Shown in pieces: positions 25,491-34,608 of a stretch of 64,000 nt of DNA. The notes beneath the pieces were generated by a model. The model ran no database searches and was not told the DNA's origin. It was given only the letters and a program-made list of their open reading frames with translations. The stretch comes from Rhodobacterales bacterium HKCCE4037 (GTDB lineage: Bacteria > Pseudomonadota > Alphaproteobacteria > Rhodobacterales > Rhodobacteraceae). Each line of letters begins with the position of its first letter. Within the stretch, counting starts at the first letter, position 1. Position numbers and translations under genes: made by a program. The DNA lies in assembly GCA_015689645.1 (NCBI GenBank), contig WVSM01000008.1, positions 1 through 64,000 of the forward strand. The letters are read 5' to 3'.

Positions 25491-26395
25491 GTATTCCCGT
25501 CTTTGAAGTCGAGGCCCATCTCGGAATAGCGTTCCGATTCCTCGAGCCAGTTGGGCCGTACCTTCACCTGGAGGAACAGGTGCACCGGGTGTCCCGCAAA
25601 CTCGGCGATTTCCTCGCGCGCGGCCTTGGACACCGACTTGATCGTCTCCCCGCCCTTGCCAAGGATGATGCCCTTGTGCCCGTCGCGCGCGACGTAGATC
25701 ACCTGGTCGATCCGGGCGGAGCCGTCCTTGCGCGTTTCCCAGCTCTCCGTCTCGACCGTGAGCTGGTAGGGCAACTCCTGGTGCAGCCGCAAGGTCAGCT
25801 TCTCGCGCGTCATCTCGGCGGCGATCATCCGCATCGGCAGGTCGGCGATCTGGTCCTCGGGGTAGAGGAACGGGCCTTCGGGAAGCACGCCTGCCAGCCA
25901 TTCGCGCAAGTCTTCCACGCCGTGGCCCTTTTCGGCGGAGATCATGAAGGTCTCGGCGAAGTCGAAGGCCGCGTTCAGATCCTCGGTCAGTTTCAGCAGC
26001 GCCTTGGCTTCCACGCGGTCGATCTTGTTGATCGCCAGCGCGATCTTGGGCGCCTGGGTGCGCTCGGACAGACCGTCGAGGATCGCCTGCACGCCCTCGG
26101 TCAGGCCGCGATGCGCCTCGACCAGCAGGACAACCACGTCGGCATCGGCAGCACCTGTCCAGGCGGCGGCGACCATGGCGCGATCCAGCCTTCGGCGCGG
26201 TCGGAACAGGCCGGGCGTGTCGACAAAGATCAGCTGGCTGTCGCCTTCCATGGCCACACCGCGAATCCGGGCGCGCGTGGTCTGCACCTTGTGCGTGACG
26301 ATCGAGACCTTGGCCCCCACCATCCGGTTCAACAGGGTGGATTTGCCCGCGTTGGGCTCTCCGATCAGGGCAATGAAACCGGCACGGGTCGACAT
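25487..26395 (-). CDS. era: GTPase Era
   Basis: A 302-residue GTPase that binds 16S rRNA near its 3' end and helps mature the 30S subunit. The G1 loop GEPNAGKST is at residues 12-20, G3 is DTPG at 59-62, and G4 is NKID. The C-terminal KH domain carries GHKGIILGKGGETIKSVSKAAR. Length is typical. It is coupled to the DUF1491 gene and lies 67 bases from rnc, in the conserved order lepB-rnc-era. Confidence 0.97.
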   Translation of the reverse strand: MSTRAGFIALIGEPNAGKSTLLNRMVGAKVSIVTHKVQTTRARIRGVAMEGDSQLIFVDTPGLFRPRRRLDRAMVAAAWTGAADADVVVLLVEAHRGLTEGVQAILDGLSERTQAPKIALAINKIDRVEAKALLKLTEDLNAAFDFAETFMISAEKGHGVEDLREWLAGVLPEGPFLYPEDQIADLPMRMIAAEMTREKLTLRLHQELPYQLTVETESWETRKDGSARIDQVIYVARDGHKGIILGKGGETIKSVSKAAREEIAEFAGHPVHLFLQVKVRPNWLEESERYSEMGLDFKDGNT

Positions 26396-26462
26396 GGGCG
26401 TTCCTTGAAGCGTTGGGCTCTGCGCGGCATAGCGGCATTTCCGCTGTGCCGTAAAGGGGCGG

Positions 26463-27140
26463 CTACTCCAGCCGACCCAGCAGATCCTTGGCTGCCGCCT
26501 GCTCGGCTTGTCGCTTCGCCTTCGCTTCCGCCTCGGCGTGTTCGCCGTTTTCCAGCGTCACCCGGATGCGGAAGACGGGGGCGTGGTCGGGACCGGAGCG
26601 GGAAATCTCCGCATAGGCCGGCGGTGCCATGCCCCGCGCCTGTGCCCATTCCTGCAAGGCGGTCTTGGCATCCCGTGCGTCTTCCTCGACCGTCGCGATC
26701 CGTTCGCCCCAGAGCCGCAGGACAAGGTCCTTTGCCGCAACAAACCCGGCGTCGAGATAGACCGCCGCGATCACCGCCTCCATCGCGTCGCCCAGAAGCG
26801 CCACGCGCCGTCGACCGCCCGCACTCATTTCGGATTTGCCTAGGCGCATGGCGGCACCCAGATCGATGGATTTCGCCACGTCGGCACAGGTTTCCTTGCG
26901 CACCAAGGCGTTGAACCGCGGCGCAAGCGTGCCTTCGCTGGCCTCCCTGTCGGCGGCCAGAACGGCCTCCGCCATCACGAGACCAAGCACCCGGTCGCCG
27001 AGGAACTCGAGCCGCTGGTTGTCGGGCCGGGTGGGCGAGGACAGGGAAGAATGGGTCAGCGCGCGCTGCAAAAGGGCCGGGTCCGAGAAATCGTGCCCCA
27101 GCCGATCCATGAAATCCGTCAGGTCCCTGCCCGGCTTCAC
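26463..27140 (-). CDS. rnc: Ribonuclease III
   Basis: A 225-residue dsRNA endonuclease. The catalytic signature reads NQRLEFLGD (residues 41-49, with Glu45 and Asp49), with Gln in place of the first Glu seen in NERLEFLGD. The second catalytic pair lies in [14 protein letters not shown]. The C-terminal dsRNA-binding domain begins around residue 148 ([14 protein letters not shown]) and ends [15 protein letters not shown] prefer the GTG at 27140, which overlaps the lepB stop as GTGA and gives the family's usual length; an ATG at 27173 would add 11 residues inside lepB. Confidence 0.9.
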   Translation of the reverse strand: MKPGRDLTDFMDRLGHDFSDPALLQRALTHSSLSSPTRPDNQRLEFLGDRVLGLVMAEAVLAADREASEGTLAPRFNALVRKETCADVAKSIDLGAAMRLGKSEMSAGGRRRVALLGDAMEAVIAAVYLDAGFVAAKDLVLRLWGERIATVEEDARDAKTALQEWAQARGMAPPAYAEISRSGPDHAPVFRIRVTLENGEHAEAEAKAKRQAEQAAAKDLLGRLE

Positions 27141-27916
27141 TCGATTTCCCGGAAGAACCGGTCCGACCGCCATGTCCAGAAGTAGACCATGCGGCGCCCG
27201 GCGGAGGAGAAGATCACCCGATCCGCGCGCCCCAGAAGGTTCTCGTACGGGACAAAGCCGACGCCGCCGATGTTCTGCGGGAACCGCGAGTCGATAGAAT
27301 TGTCGCGGTTATCGCCCATCACGAAGTAATGCCCCTCCGGCACCACGAATTCCGGCGTGTTGTCGCCCCGTGCACCGTCCTCGATGTTCAGGATCGAGTG
27401 AGACACGCCGCCCGGCAAGGTTTCGGTCGCGCGCTCCTTCGAGCAGATGCCACCCTCGCCCACCGGCGCGTTGCTGCACCGCGGCTGGTGGCCCTGCGGA
27501 CCCTGCGGGCCGACCACCTCTTCGAACGGAGCCTCGGGCGTGACTTCGACCGGCTCGCCATTCAGGTGAAGCACACCGTCGATCATCTGGACCCGGTCGC
27601 CTGGCAGGCCGATCACCCGCTTGATGAAATCGGTGCCGTTGGTCGGATGCCGGAAGACGACCACATCACCGCGTTCCGGCTCCGAGCCGAAGATGCGGCC
27701 TTCGAACGGGCACATCGAGAACGGGCAGGAATGGCGCGAATAGCCGTAGGCCATCTTGTTGACGAAGAGGAAATCCCCGATCAGCAACGTGTCTTTCATC
27801 GACCCCGACGGGATCCAGAACGGCTGGAAGAACAGCGTGCGGAAGATGCCCGCGATCAACAGGGCCCAGAACACGGTTTTCACCGTCTCCATGATCCCGC
27901 CTTCGGATTTCGCCAT
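27137..27916 (-). CDS. lepB: Signal peptidase I
   Basis: A 259-residue membrane protease that removes signal peptides. One N-terminal transmembrane segment (about residues 10-30) is followed by the catalytic serine Ser39 in PSGSMKDTL and the general base Lys99 in [11 protein letters not shown]. The [12 protein letters not shown] box D is intact. An insertion of about 45 residues with two cysteines, starting [14 protein letters not shown], is typical of this group. It heads the lepB-rnc-era-DUF1491 operon, and its stop overlaps the rnc start. Confidence 0.95.
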   Translation of the reverse strand: MAKSEGGIMETVKTVFWALLIAGIFRTLFFQPFWIPSGSMKDTLLIGDFLFVNKMAYGYSRHSCPFSMCPFEGRIFGSEPERGDVVVFRHPTNGTDFIKRVIGLPGDRVQMIDGVLHLNGEPVEVTPEAPFEEVVGPQGPQGHQPRCSNAPVGEGGICSKERATETLPGGVSHSILNIEDGARGDNTPEFVVPEGHYFVMGDNRDNSIDSRFPQNIGGVGFVPYENLLGRADRVIFSSAGRRMVYFWTWRSDRFFREIE

Positions 27917-28021
27917 GGCCTGGCACTCCTGCCGTTCGTTAACGTCCGGGCGGTTCTCGCCCGCGCCCCTCCGCTAGTCAAGCAAGGCGGCAACACTTTC
28001 CTGTACCGCGCGTCCTGCTCA

Positions 28022-28043
28022 TTTCATCTTGCCAGAAAAACTC
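28022..28043 (+). repeat. CATCTTGCC-type intergenic repeat, copy D
   Basis: TTTCATCTTGCCAGAAAAAC closely matches the sequence at 53932-53951, with one mismatch in 20 bases. It lies in the 225-base gap between lepB and acpS. The same gap also has a GC-rich stretch (28085-28140) that can fold; I see no gene there. Confidence 0.5.
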
Positions 28044-28141
28044 ATCGCTCAACGAGCATGCCAGTCGACGATTCTTGAACCGGGGCACCTCCACGGGACG
28101 GCGGGAGGGGCGAGGCCGCAAGGCGAGCGTCTCCCCGCCCG

Positions 28142-28594
28142 TCACGACATCCGACGCGGGCTCTGCCGCCCGGGAACGGGCCGCAAATCCTCGACCTCGG
28201 CAGGCAGCGCTTCGATCACCACCATGGCCTGTGCCCAGGGGTGGTCGTCGGTCAGCGTCACGTGGATCACCGCGACATGGCCCTCCGGCGTCATCTGGTC
28301 GAGCCGGTCCTTGGCCCATCCCGTGACCTCCATCACCGGCTGACCCGTCCGCAGGTTCCGCACCGCCATGTCCTTCCACGCGATTCCCATGCGCAGCCCG
28401 GTCCCCAGCGCCTTGGAACACGCCTCTTTCGCCGCCCACCGCTTGGCATAGACGGCCGGCGGTTCAGGTGTCCTCTCGGCCCGGGCCTGCTCGATTTCGG
28501 TATAGACACGGTTGCGGAACCGGTCGCCAAAGCGTTCCAGCGTGCGTTCGATCCGCTCGATGTTGGCGAGGTCCGTGCCGATGCCGAGGATCAT
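28142..28594 (-). CDS. acpS: Holo-[acyl-carrier-protein] synthase
   Basis: A 150-residue phosphopantetheinyl transferase that moves 4'-phosphopantetheine from CoA onto acyl carrier protein. The metal-binding aspartate is in [12 protein letters not shown] and the second motif is [15 protein letters not shown]. It is about 10-20 residues longer than most, owing to a C-terminal tail rich in Arg and Pro. Its start overlaps the stop of the preceding secreted protein gene (ATGA). Confidence 0.95.
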   Translation of the reverse strand: MILGIGTDLANIERIERTLERFGDRFRNRVYTEIEQARAERTPEPPAVYAKRWAAKEACSKALGTGLRMGIAWKDMAVRNLRTGQPVMEVTGWAKDRLDQMTPEGHVAVIHVTLTDDHPWAQAMVVIEALPAEVEDLRPVPGRQSPRRMS

Positions 28595-29031
28595 AGAAGG
28601 GTCACGGTCCCGGTCGCCTGGTTCACGGCAAAACTGACGATGCGGCGACCCGTCTCGGAAAGCACCTGGACCGGAACCGAGATCACCAGCCCCAAGGCCG
28701 GATCGTAGCGCGCCTCGGCCTCCGCGATGAAGGCCTGCCCGAAAAAGCGGAACTCATCGCTGAAATAGATCGCGCTGCACCGCCGGTAGGGCCCGCCCGG
28801 CTCATCCGGCAGGGGGTGCAGGATACCGATAGCGGCCCCGCTCGCCACGTTCGGGTCGATGAACATCTCGAAGATGCGGATCGCGCCCTCGGCATAGGTG
28901 CGGGAATACTCTTCCCACGGCTCGGTGATGGTGAGCGGGGTGAACTCCGGCCCGCACTCGCGCACGACAAAGGCATTTGCAGAGGTGGCAAACGAAATGG
29001 CGGCGACGGCAGCGGCTACTAAGCGTTTCAT
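28591..29031 (-). CDS. Secreted protein of unknown function
   Basis: A 146-residue protein with a clear cleavable signal (basic start, Ala-rich core, site ANAF near residue 20). The mature part has two cysteines ([17 protein letters not shown]) that may be bridged, and is otherwise ordinary. I placed the start at 29031, after CTGGAG, since translation from further upstream would add a non-signal stretch. It is coupled to acpS by an ATGA overlap and lies 50 bases from pdxJ. I do not recognise the family. Confidence 0.75.
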   Translation of the reverse strand: MKRLVAAAVAAISFATSANAFVVRECGPEFTPLTITEPWEEYSRTYAEGAIRIFEMFIDPNVASGAAIGILHPLPDEPGGPYRRCSAIYFSDEFRFFGQAFIAEAEARYDPALGLVISVPVQVLSETGRRIVSFAVNQATGTVTLL

Positions 29032-29081
29032 GAAATTCTCCAGGGGTTCAAAGGCGTGCCCCGAACCTTCCCGCATTCCGC

Positions 29082-29828
29082 TCAGGCCTGCAACCGCGCG
29101 GCATCCATCCGCGCGCGCATGCCCCTGATCGACGCCTCCAACCCGACGAACAGCGCCTCGCCCATCAGGAAATGCCCGATGTTGAGCTCCCGCACCTCCG
29201 GCAGGGCGGCGACCGGGCCAACGGTGTCGTAGTTCAGTCCATGACCCACATGCACTTCGAGCCCGAGGTCATGCCCGAGCTTCACGCCCTCGACGATCCG
29301 CGCGAACTCCGCATCGCGGGCCTCGATGTTTCCCTCGCTGTCGAAATCCGTATAGGCGCCTGAATGGATCTCGATGACCGGCGCGCCGATCCGCGCTGCC
29401 GCCTCGATCTGCGCTCGGTCCGCGGCGATGAACAGCGAAACCCGGATGCCGGCGTCGCGCAGCGGCCCGATGAACTGCGCCAACCGGTTCTGGTCGCCCG
29501 CAACTTCCAGCCCACCTTCCGTCGTCCGTTCTTCCCGCTTCTCGGGCACGATGCAGGCCGCGTGGGGACGGTGGCCGAGGGCGATCCTCTGCATCTCGTC
29601 CGTCGCCGCCATCTCGAAATTCAGCGGAATGGAAATCGCCTCCATGATCGCGGCGATATCGGCATCACGGATATGCCGGCGGTCTTCGCGCAGATGCGCC
29701 GTGATCCCGTCGGCCCCGGCGGTCTCGGCCAGCACGGCAGCCCGAACCGGGTCAGGTGTCGCGCCGCCGCGTGCGTTGCGCAGGGTGGCCACGTGGTCGA
29801 TGTTCACGCCGAGACGCAGTTTTTCCAT
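29082..29828 (-). CDS. pdxJ: Pyridoxine 5'-phosphate synthase
   Basis: A 248-residue TIM-barrel enzyme that condenses 1-deoxyxylulose 5-phosphate with 3-amino-2-oxopropyl phosphate in vitamin B6 synthesis. The N-terminal [17 protein letters not shown], the [13 protein letters not shown] block, the [10 protein letters not shown] region and [12 protein letters not shown] are all family marks. The ATG at 29828 follows GGAGTGATCCCC. It is 5 bases downstream of the DUF2062 gene and upstream of the acpS pair, probably one transcript. Confidence 0.95.
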   Translation of the reverse strand: MEKLRLGVNIDHVATLRNARGGATPDPVRAAVLAETAGADGITAHLREDRRHIRDADIAAIMEAISIPLNFEMAATDEMQRIALGHRPHAACIVPEKREERTTEGGLEVAGDQNRLAQFIGPLRDAGIRVSLFIAADRAQIEAAARIGAPVIEIHSGAYTDFDSEGNIEARDAEFARIVEGVKLGHDLGLEVHVGHGLNYDTVGPVAALPEVRELNIGHFLMGEALFVGLEASIRGMRARMDAARLQA

Positions 29829-29833
29829 GGGGA

Positions 29834-30466
29834 TCACTCCGCTGCTTCCGCCTGCTGGCGGAGCTTTTTCATCTTCTTGCGCAGCCGCGCCGCGCGTCGG
29901 TTCTGGTAGGCCCGGATCACCGGTACGCTGAGGTAGTAGCAAACAATTCCGCAGATGATGCCCGGAATAATGCCGCCCACGGTCCAGGGCCAGACGACCG
30001 TATCCCAGAACACCTTGAGCTCATGCCATTGCGCCCTTTCGTCAGTGAAGATCGCCAGAAAGTTGTGCCAAAGATCCCCAGCAGCAGCGCCGAAGCGCGC
30101 GAAAAGGCTGTCGTTGATCTCCGTATGCGCGCGGGAACCAAGCAGGAAGTGCCCCGTTTGCAACGAGATGAACGCGATCGGGATGTAGGTCAGCGGATTT
30201 CCGATGAAGGTCGCCAGAAGCGACGCGATGATCGACCCGCGCATCATCTTCGCAAGCAAAGCCGCGATGACGAAATGCAGTCCGAAATAGGGAGTGAACA
30301 CGACGAAAGCACCTGCCATGATCCCGCGCGCAATCTGCTCGGGCGTTCCCGGCAGCCGGCGCATCCGATGCTTGACGTATTGCGCGGCACGCACCCAACC
30401 GCCCCGGGGCCAGAGCACCTCGAGGATAACACGGTACCAGGGTCTGTAATCACGGCGTCTGAACAC
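29834..30466 (-). CDS. DUF2062 domain membrane protein
   Basis: A 210-residue membrane protein of the DUF2062 family. The core has [21 protein letters not shown], a transmembrane hairpin with [13 protein letters not shown], and a further pair of hydrophobic segments before a basic, coiled-coil-like C-terminus ([21 protein letters not shown]). Function is unknown. The start is a GTG at 30466 with GGAAGGGA 6 bases upstream. It is the first gene of the DUF2062-pdxJ-(secreted protein)-acpS group. Confidence 0.85.
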   Translation of the reverse strand: MFRRRDYRPWYRVILEVLWPRGGWVRAAQYVKHRMRRLPGTPEQIARGIMAGAFVVFTPYFGLHFVIAALLAKMMRGSIIASLLATFIGNPLTYIPIAFISLQTGHFLLGSRAHTEINDSLFARFGAAAGDLWHNFLAIFTDERAQWHELKVFWDTVVWPWTVGGIIPGIICGIVCYYLSVPVIRAYQNRRAARLRKKMKKLRQQAEAAE

Positions 30467-30489
30467 GCGCCGTCCCTTCCATCAAGGTG

Positions 30490-30505
30490 CTGTCCCTGGG
30501 GACAG
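30490..30505. repeat. CTGTCCC/GGGACAG hairpin
   Basis: Two 7-base arms with a TG centre, in the 177-base gap between the DUF2062 gene and spoT. It lies 25 bases before the DUF2062 start, outside a promoter of known type. Confidence 0.35.
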
Positions 30506-30585
30506 ATATGGACTGCTTGCCCTCGTTGAACAACTCTTGATCCCGGGGCTTGCTGCGATGTCGCGCCGCGCGCGGAGCGCGGACC

Positions 30586-30603
30586 GGATCTTTGCAAAGA
30601 TCC
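30586..30603. repeat. 18-bp perfect palindrome GGATCTTTG/CAAAGATCC
   Basis: A fully self-complementary 18-mer in a GC-rich stretch about 40 bases after the spoT stop. I have seen similar GGATCTTTGCAAAGATCC-like words between genes in roseobacters and take it to be a dispersed repeat, but only this copy is seen here. Confidence 0.4.
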
Positions 30604-30643
30604 AGGCGAAGCACATGCAGTCTCCGCCCCGTCCCGGGCAGCC

Positions 30644-32812
30644 CTAGGGCCGCCTTTCCAGGTCGCGGAACCGGTCCATCGTGGCCACGTCCGCCTCGGC
30701 CTCCACGGCGATCATGACCGCATGAAGATGCTCCGCATCGCGCACGTCGACGTCGATCAGCAGACGGAAGAAATCCGGTTTCCGGTCAACGAAATGAAGG
30801 TCGGAGATATTTGCATTCTGTTCCCCGATCAGGGTGCAGATACGACCCAGAACCCCATTCTCGTTCGAAACGGTGACATCCAGCGTGACATTGTGAACCG
30901 CCGCATGGCGGCCTTCGGTCCAATGCAGGTCGATCCAGCGGTCGGGCTGGTCATCGAAGGCCGCAAGCGCACCGCAGTCGATCGAATGCACCAGCGGGCC
31001 TTTGCCCGGATAGGTGATCCCGATGATCCGTTCGCCGGGGACGGCCTGGCAGCACTGCGCCCGTTGGGTGCGCGCGCCCGGCGGGAGGCCGATGACCGCA
31101 CGGGTATCGTCGATCACGGTCTCGTCGCCTGTGTGCGACAACTCGGGGTACAGCTCCCGTACCACCTCACGGGCGCTCAGTTCGGCCGAGCCGATACGTG
31201 CCAGGACTTCTTCGCCACTCTTCAGCGACAGCGCCTTCGCAGCTGTCGCCAGTGCACGGTCAGTGGCTTTCTTGCCGTATTGCTCGAAGGCGACCCGTGC
31301 CAGCTCGCGCCCCAGCTTCACGTAACGATCCCGGTCCACCTCGCGCAGCGACCGGCGGATCGCGGCCTTGGCCCGGCCGGTCGTGGCGATGTCGATCCAG
31401 GTGGCCTGCGGGGTCTGCCCCTCGGCCGTGATGATGTCGACCGACTGGCCGTTCTTCAGCCGGGTCCAGAGTGGCACCCGCAGACCGTCGACCTTCGCGC
31501 CAACGCAGGAATGACCGATCCGCGTATGGATCGAATAGGCGAAGTCGATCGGTGTCGCCCCGCGCGGCAGCTTCACCACGTCGCCCTTGGGCGTGAAGCA
31601 GAACACCTGGTCGGAATACATCTCGAGCTTCACATGCTCGAGGAATTCGTCGTGATCGTCGGCGTTCTCGAAGCGCTCGTTCAGGCTCTCCAGCCATTTC
31701 GCGGGATCCACGGCAAAAGGGTTCTCGACCCGCACACCATCGCGGTAGGCCCAGTGCGCAGCGACACCCGCCTCGGCCACCTCATGCATCTGCTGCGTGC
31801 GTATCTGCACCTCGACCCGCTTGCCGTCCCGGCCGGACACCGTGGTGTGGATCGAACGATAGCCGTTGGATTTCGGCTGGCTGATGTAATCCTTGAAGCG
31901 GCCCGGCACGGACTTCCACCGCTGATGGATCGCGCCGAGGATCCGGTAACATTCGTCCTCGGTCTGGGTGATGACGCGGAAGCCGTAGATGTCGGACAGG
32001 CGGCTGAACGCCAGCTTCTTGTCCTGCATCTTGCGCCAGATGGAATAGGGCTTCTTGGCGCGCCCGTAGACCCGCGCCTTTACACCATGTTTTTCCAGCA
32101 CGGCTTCGATATCGTCGGTGATCTTGGGGATCACGTCGCCGGTTTCGCGCTGCAGCGTGATGAATCTTCGCAGGATCGACGAACGCGCTTCGGGGTTCAC
32201 TACGCGGAAGGCGAGGTCTTCCAGCTCCTCGCGCATCCAGTGCATCCCCATCCGGCCCGCCAGGGGCGCGAAGATGTCCATGGTCTCCTGCGCCTTTTGG
32301 CGCTGCTTGTCGGGGCGCATGTGGCGGATCGTGCGCATGTTGTGGAGCCGGTCCGCCAGCTTCACGAGGATCACGCGCAGATCCTTGGACATCGCCATGA
32401 AGAGCTTGCGGAAATTCTCGGCCTGCTTGCTCTCGCGATTGCTGAGTTGCAGGTTCGTCAGCTTGGTCACGCCATCCACCATCTCGGCGATTTCCGCGCC
32501 GAAGCGTTCCGAGACCTCGGAATAGGTGGAGCGTGTGTCCTCGATCGTGTCGTGCAGAAGGGCCGTGACGATGGTGGCATCGTCCAGCTGCTGCTCGGTC
32601 AGGATCGCGGCGACCGCAACGGGATGGGTGAAGTAGGGCTCACCGGAATGCCGCGTCTGCCCCTCGTGCATCGCGCGGCCGTATTCGAAGGCGCCGCGGA
32701 TCAGCGCCTCGTTGGTGTTCGGATTGTAGTTGCGGATCAGGCTCAGCAGATCGTCGGCGTCGATGGCATCGTCGGCACCGGGAATATGATCAAGCGCTGC
32801 CGACCCCGTCAC
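30644..32812 (-). CDS. spoT: Bifunctional (p)ppGpp synthetase/hydrolase
   Basis: A 722-residue RelA/SpoT homologue. The N-terminal HD hydrolase contains HDTIED at residues 87-92, the synthetase follows with DIYGFRVI and the EVQIRTQQMHEVAE block, then a TGS domain (VFCFTPKGDVVKLPRGATPIDFAY) and a C-terminal ACT domain. Both catalytic domains look intact, as expected for the single Rsh enzyme of alphaproteobacteria. The start is a GTG at 32812, 13 bases after the rpoZ stop, with GGGGCGG upstream. It is co-transcribed with rpoZ. Confidence 0.95.
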   Translation of the reverse strand: MTGSAALDHIPGADDAIDADDLLSLIRNYNPNTNEALIRGAFEYGRAMHEGQTRHSGEPYFTHPVAVAAILTEQQLDDATIVTALLHDTIEDTRSTYSEVSERFGAEIAEMVDGVTKLTNLQLSNRESKQAENFRKLFMAMSKDLRVILVKLADRLHNMRTIRHMRPDKQRQKAQETMDIFAPLAGRMGMHWMREELEDLAFRVVNPEARSSILRRFITLQRETGDVIPKITDDIEAVLEKHGVKARVYGRAKKPYSIWRKMQDKKLAFSRLSDIYGFRVITQTEDECYRILGAIHQRWKSVPGRFKDYISQPKSNGYRSIHTTVSGRDGKRVEVQIRTQQMHEVAEAGVAAHWAYRDGVRVENPFAVDPAKWLESLNERFENADDHDEFLEHVKLEMYSDQVFCFTPKGDVVKLPRGATPIDFAYSIHTRIGHSCVGAKVDGLRVPLWTRLKNGQSVDIITAEGQTPQATWIDIATTGRAKAAIRRSLREVDRDRYVKLGRELARVAFEQYGKKATDRALATAAKALSLKSGEEVLARIGSAELSAREVVRELYPELSHTGDETVIDDTRAVIGLPPGARTQRAQCCQAVPGERIIGITYPGKGPLVHSIDCGALAAFDDQPDRWIDLHWTEGRHAAVHNVTLDVTVSNENGVLGRICTLIGEQNANISDLHFVDRKPDFFRLLIDVDVRDAEHLHAVMIAVEAEADVATMDRFRDLERRP

Positions 32813-32825
32813 ATCCGCCCCGACG

Positions 32826-33179
32826 TTACTTCTGGCCCTGGGCTTCCATGAGCGCGCGGAGCATCTGCTCTTCGCTCATGTCGTCCTGTGCCGGGCGATC
32901 CTGCTCGACACCCTGCAGAAGCGCCATCGCATCTTCTTCGGGTTCGTCGACCTCGATCTGGGTCTGGTGGCTTTCGATCAGGCGTTCGCGCAGATCGTCA
33001 GCCTGCTGGGTCTCTTCCGCGATCTCGCGCAGGGCCACGACCGGGTTCTTGTCGTTGTCGCGGTCGATGGTCAGCGGATCGCCAGATGAAATCTCGCGCG
33101 CGCGATGCGACGCAAGCATCACCAGCTCGAACCGGTTCGGAACCTTATCGACGCAATCTTCAACCGTGACGCGGGCCAT
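32826..33179 (-). CDS. rpoZ: RNA polymerase omega subunit
   Basis: A 117-residue omega subunit, which stabilises the beta' subunit of RNA polymerase and is a ppGpp contact in E. coli. The [30 protein letters not shown] start and [12 protein letters not shown] are the conserved core. The acidic C-terminal tail is longer than in E. coli, as is common in alphaproteobacteria. It precedes spoT, linking the ppGpp target to its synthesis gene. Confidence 0.97.
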   Translation of the reverse strand: MARVTVEDCVDKVPNRFELVMLASHRAREISSGDPLTIDRDNDKNPVVALREIAEETQQADDLRERLIESHQTQIEVDEPEEDAMALLQGVEQDRPAQDDMSEEQMLRALMEAQGQK

Positions 33180-33218
33180 GGAGCACTCCAGACGTGAAAT
33201 AGATGGATCAGAAAGCGC

Positions 33219-33247
33219 TACATAAGGGTCAATCCCCTTATTGACAA
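33219..33247 (-). promoter_or_regulatory. Candidate rpoZ-spoT promoter with internal palindrome
   Basis: On the minus strand TTGTCA and TATGTA are 17 bases apart, a fair sigma-70 promoter 40 bases before rpoZ. The spacer itself contains ATAAGGG-GATTGA-CCCTTAT, a perfect 7-bp inverted repeat (33222-33241). A bound protein there would cover the promoter. Confidence 0.45.
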
Positions 33248-33260
33248 CCGGATTCGCGCC

Positions 33261-33836
33261 TTATTCGAGCGGACGGATCGTTTCCAGCTCCGCCGGGTCC
33301 AGTGCCGTCAGCATCTCGCGCACCGAACGACCGGTGGCGGGGTCGACCCAATCGGGTGCAACATCCGCCAATGGCACGAGGACAAAGCCCCGCTCGGCCA
33401 GCCTTGGATGCGGCAGGATCAACTGATCGGGGACAACTTCGGCAGCTTCGTCCGGGGTCAGCTTCGCCCAATCGGCCCGCGTCTGTGCATCCGGCAAGAT
33501 CGCATCGCCCAGGCCGATCAGGTCGAGGTCCATCACCCGCGCCTCCCAGCGTGTCGCCCGAGTGCGACCGAACGCCGTTTCGATCCCGTGTAGAATGTCC
33601 AGCAGCGACCCGGCCGATCCGGACCAGTCGACCCGCATCGCGGCGTTCACGAAATCCGGTCCCGACCCTGCCGGAAACGCCGGGGTGGAGAACAATCGGC
33701 TGCCCTCCGCCTGCCCCGGGCAAGCCTCCGCCACCATCTCCATTGCCCTTGCAACACTGGCTTTGGGTGGCATTCCCTGCGCGGGCAGGTTGGCGCCAAG
33801 GGCGATCAGCCCGGTCTGAGGGTTCCCCGAAGTCAT
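33261..33836 (-). CDS. folK: 2-amino-4-hydroxy-6-hydroxymethyldihydropteridine diphosphokinase
   Basis: A 191-residue HPPK that transfers pyrophosphate from ATP to 6-hydroxymethyl-dihydropterin in folate synthesis. The N-terminal IALGANLPAQ, the FVNAAMRVD pterin region and the RWEARVMDLDLI signature with its metal-binding aspartates are present. It is a little longer than E. coli HPPK because of an insertion of about 20 residues. The gene is monocistronic on the minus strand, divergent from the NYN gene. Confidence 0.95.
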   Translation of the reverse strand: MTSGNPQTGLIALGANLPAQGMPPKASVARAMEMVAEACPGQAEGSRLFSTPAFPAGSGPDFVNAAMRVDWSGSAGSLLDILHGIETAFGRTRATRWEARVMDLDLIGLGDAILPDAQTRADWAKLTPDEAAEVVPDQLILPHPRLAERGFVLVPLADVAPDWVDPATGRSVREMLTALDPAELETIRPLE

Positions 33837-33839
33837 GCC

Positions 33840-33858
33840 GTATTGCCTCCGCCAATAC
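33840..33858 (-). promoter_or_regulatory. Hairpin with the folK ribosome binding site in its loop
   Basis: On the minus strand GTATTG and CAATAC pair perfectly around a 7-base loop GCGGAGG, which holds the Shine-Dalgarno of folK. The AUG starts 3 bases after the stem. This could keep the site exposed or let it be masked. Confidence 0.35.
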
Positions 33859-33966
33859 TAACCTACATATTGGCCCCTATCCCGTGCCGCGGGCGCTCCG
33901 GTCTCACTCTCCGGACATTTATGCGCAGGCGGTGCATTACACTCACTCACGGGTTTTGGACATATC

Positions 33967-34542
33967 ATGTTTTATCGTGACGAACGTCTGGCGCTGTTTA
34001 TTGACGGCTCCAATCTCTACGCCGCAGCGAAGGCGCTCGGTTTTGACATAGACTACAAGTTGCTGCGGCAGGAGTTCATGCAGCGCGGCAAACTGCTGCG
34101 CGCGTACTACTATACCGCGCTCCTGGAAAACGATGACTATTCGCCGATCCGGCCCCTCGTGGACTGGCTGCACTACAACGGCTTCACCATGGTGACCAAG
34201 CCCGCCAAGGAATTCACCGACAGCCAGGGACGCCGCAAGGTGAAGGGCAACATGGATATCGAACTGACCGTCGATGCCATGGAGACCGCCGAACATGTCG
34301 ATCACATCGTCCTGTTTTCCGGCGATGGCGATTTCCGGCCGCTGGTCGAGGCGCTGCAGCGCAAGGGCTGCCGGGTTTCCGTGGTCTCCACGATCCGCTC
34401 CCAGCCGCCGATGATCGCCGATGATCTGCGCCGCCAGGCGGACAATTTCATCGAGCTGGACGATCTGAAAGACGTCGTCGGCCGCCCCCCGCGGGAGCCG
34501 CGCATCGACGACCGCGCCCCGGCAAACGCCGAGGCGGATTGA
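33967..34542 (+). CDS. NYN domain protein (LabA/DUF88 family)
   Basis: A 191-residue PIN-like NYN nuclease domain protein. The acidic active-site residues are visible in LFIDGSNLYAAA, GNMDIELTVDAM and FSGDGDFRPLVEA, so the fold appears catalytically complete. Proteins of this family are thought to act on RNA; the substrate here is unknown. It is one gene, divergent from folK, with a strong terminator. The start has only a weak GGA upstream. Confidence 0.85.
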   Translation: MFYRDERLALFIDGSNLYAAAKALGFDIDYKLLRQEFMQRGKLLRAYYYTALLENDDYSPIRPLVDWLHYNGFTMVTKPAKEFTDSQGRRKVKGNMDIELTVDAMETAEHVDHIVLFSGDGDFRPLVEALQRKGCRVSVVSTIRSQPPMIADDLRRQADNFIELDDLKDVVGRPPREPRIDDRAPANAEAD

Positions 34543-34568
34543 CGGTATCACTTGATCCAAACAACAAG

Positions 34569-34595
34569 AAGGGCCCGCGATCGGGCCCTTTTTTT
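34569..34595 (+). terminator. Intrinsic terminator of the NYN gene
   Basis: AAGGGCCCG and CGGGCCCTT form a perfect 9-bp stem with a CGAT loop, followed by five T. It is 26 bases after the stop and near the end of the convergent cytochrome gene, so it may serve both strands. Confidence 0.9.
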
Positions 34596-34608
34596 CTGTC
34601 TGCCCGTC

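Noticed and set aside
30722-32851. A 709-codon plus-strand frame opposite spoT
   Set aside because: Same reason: antisense to a well-supported gene, no domain, no plausible ribosome binding site.
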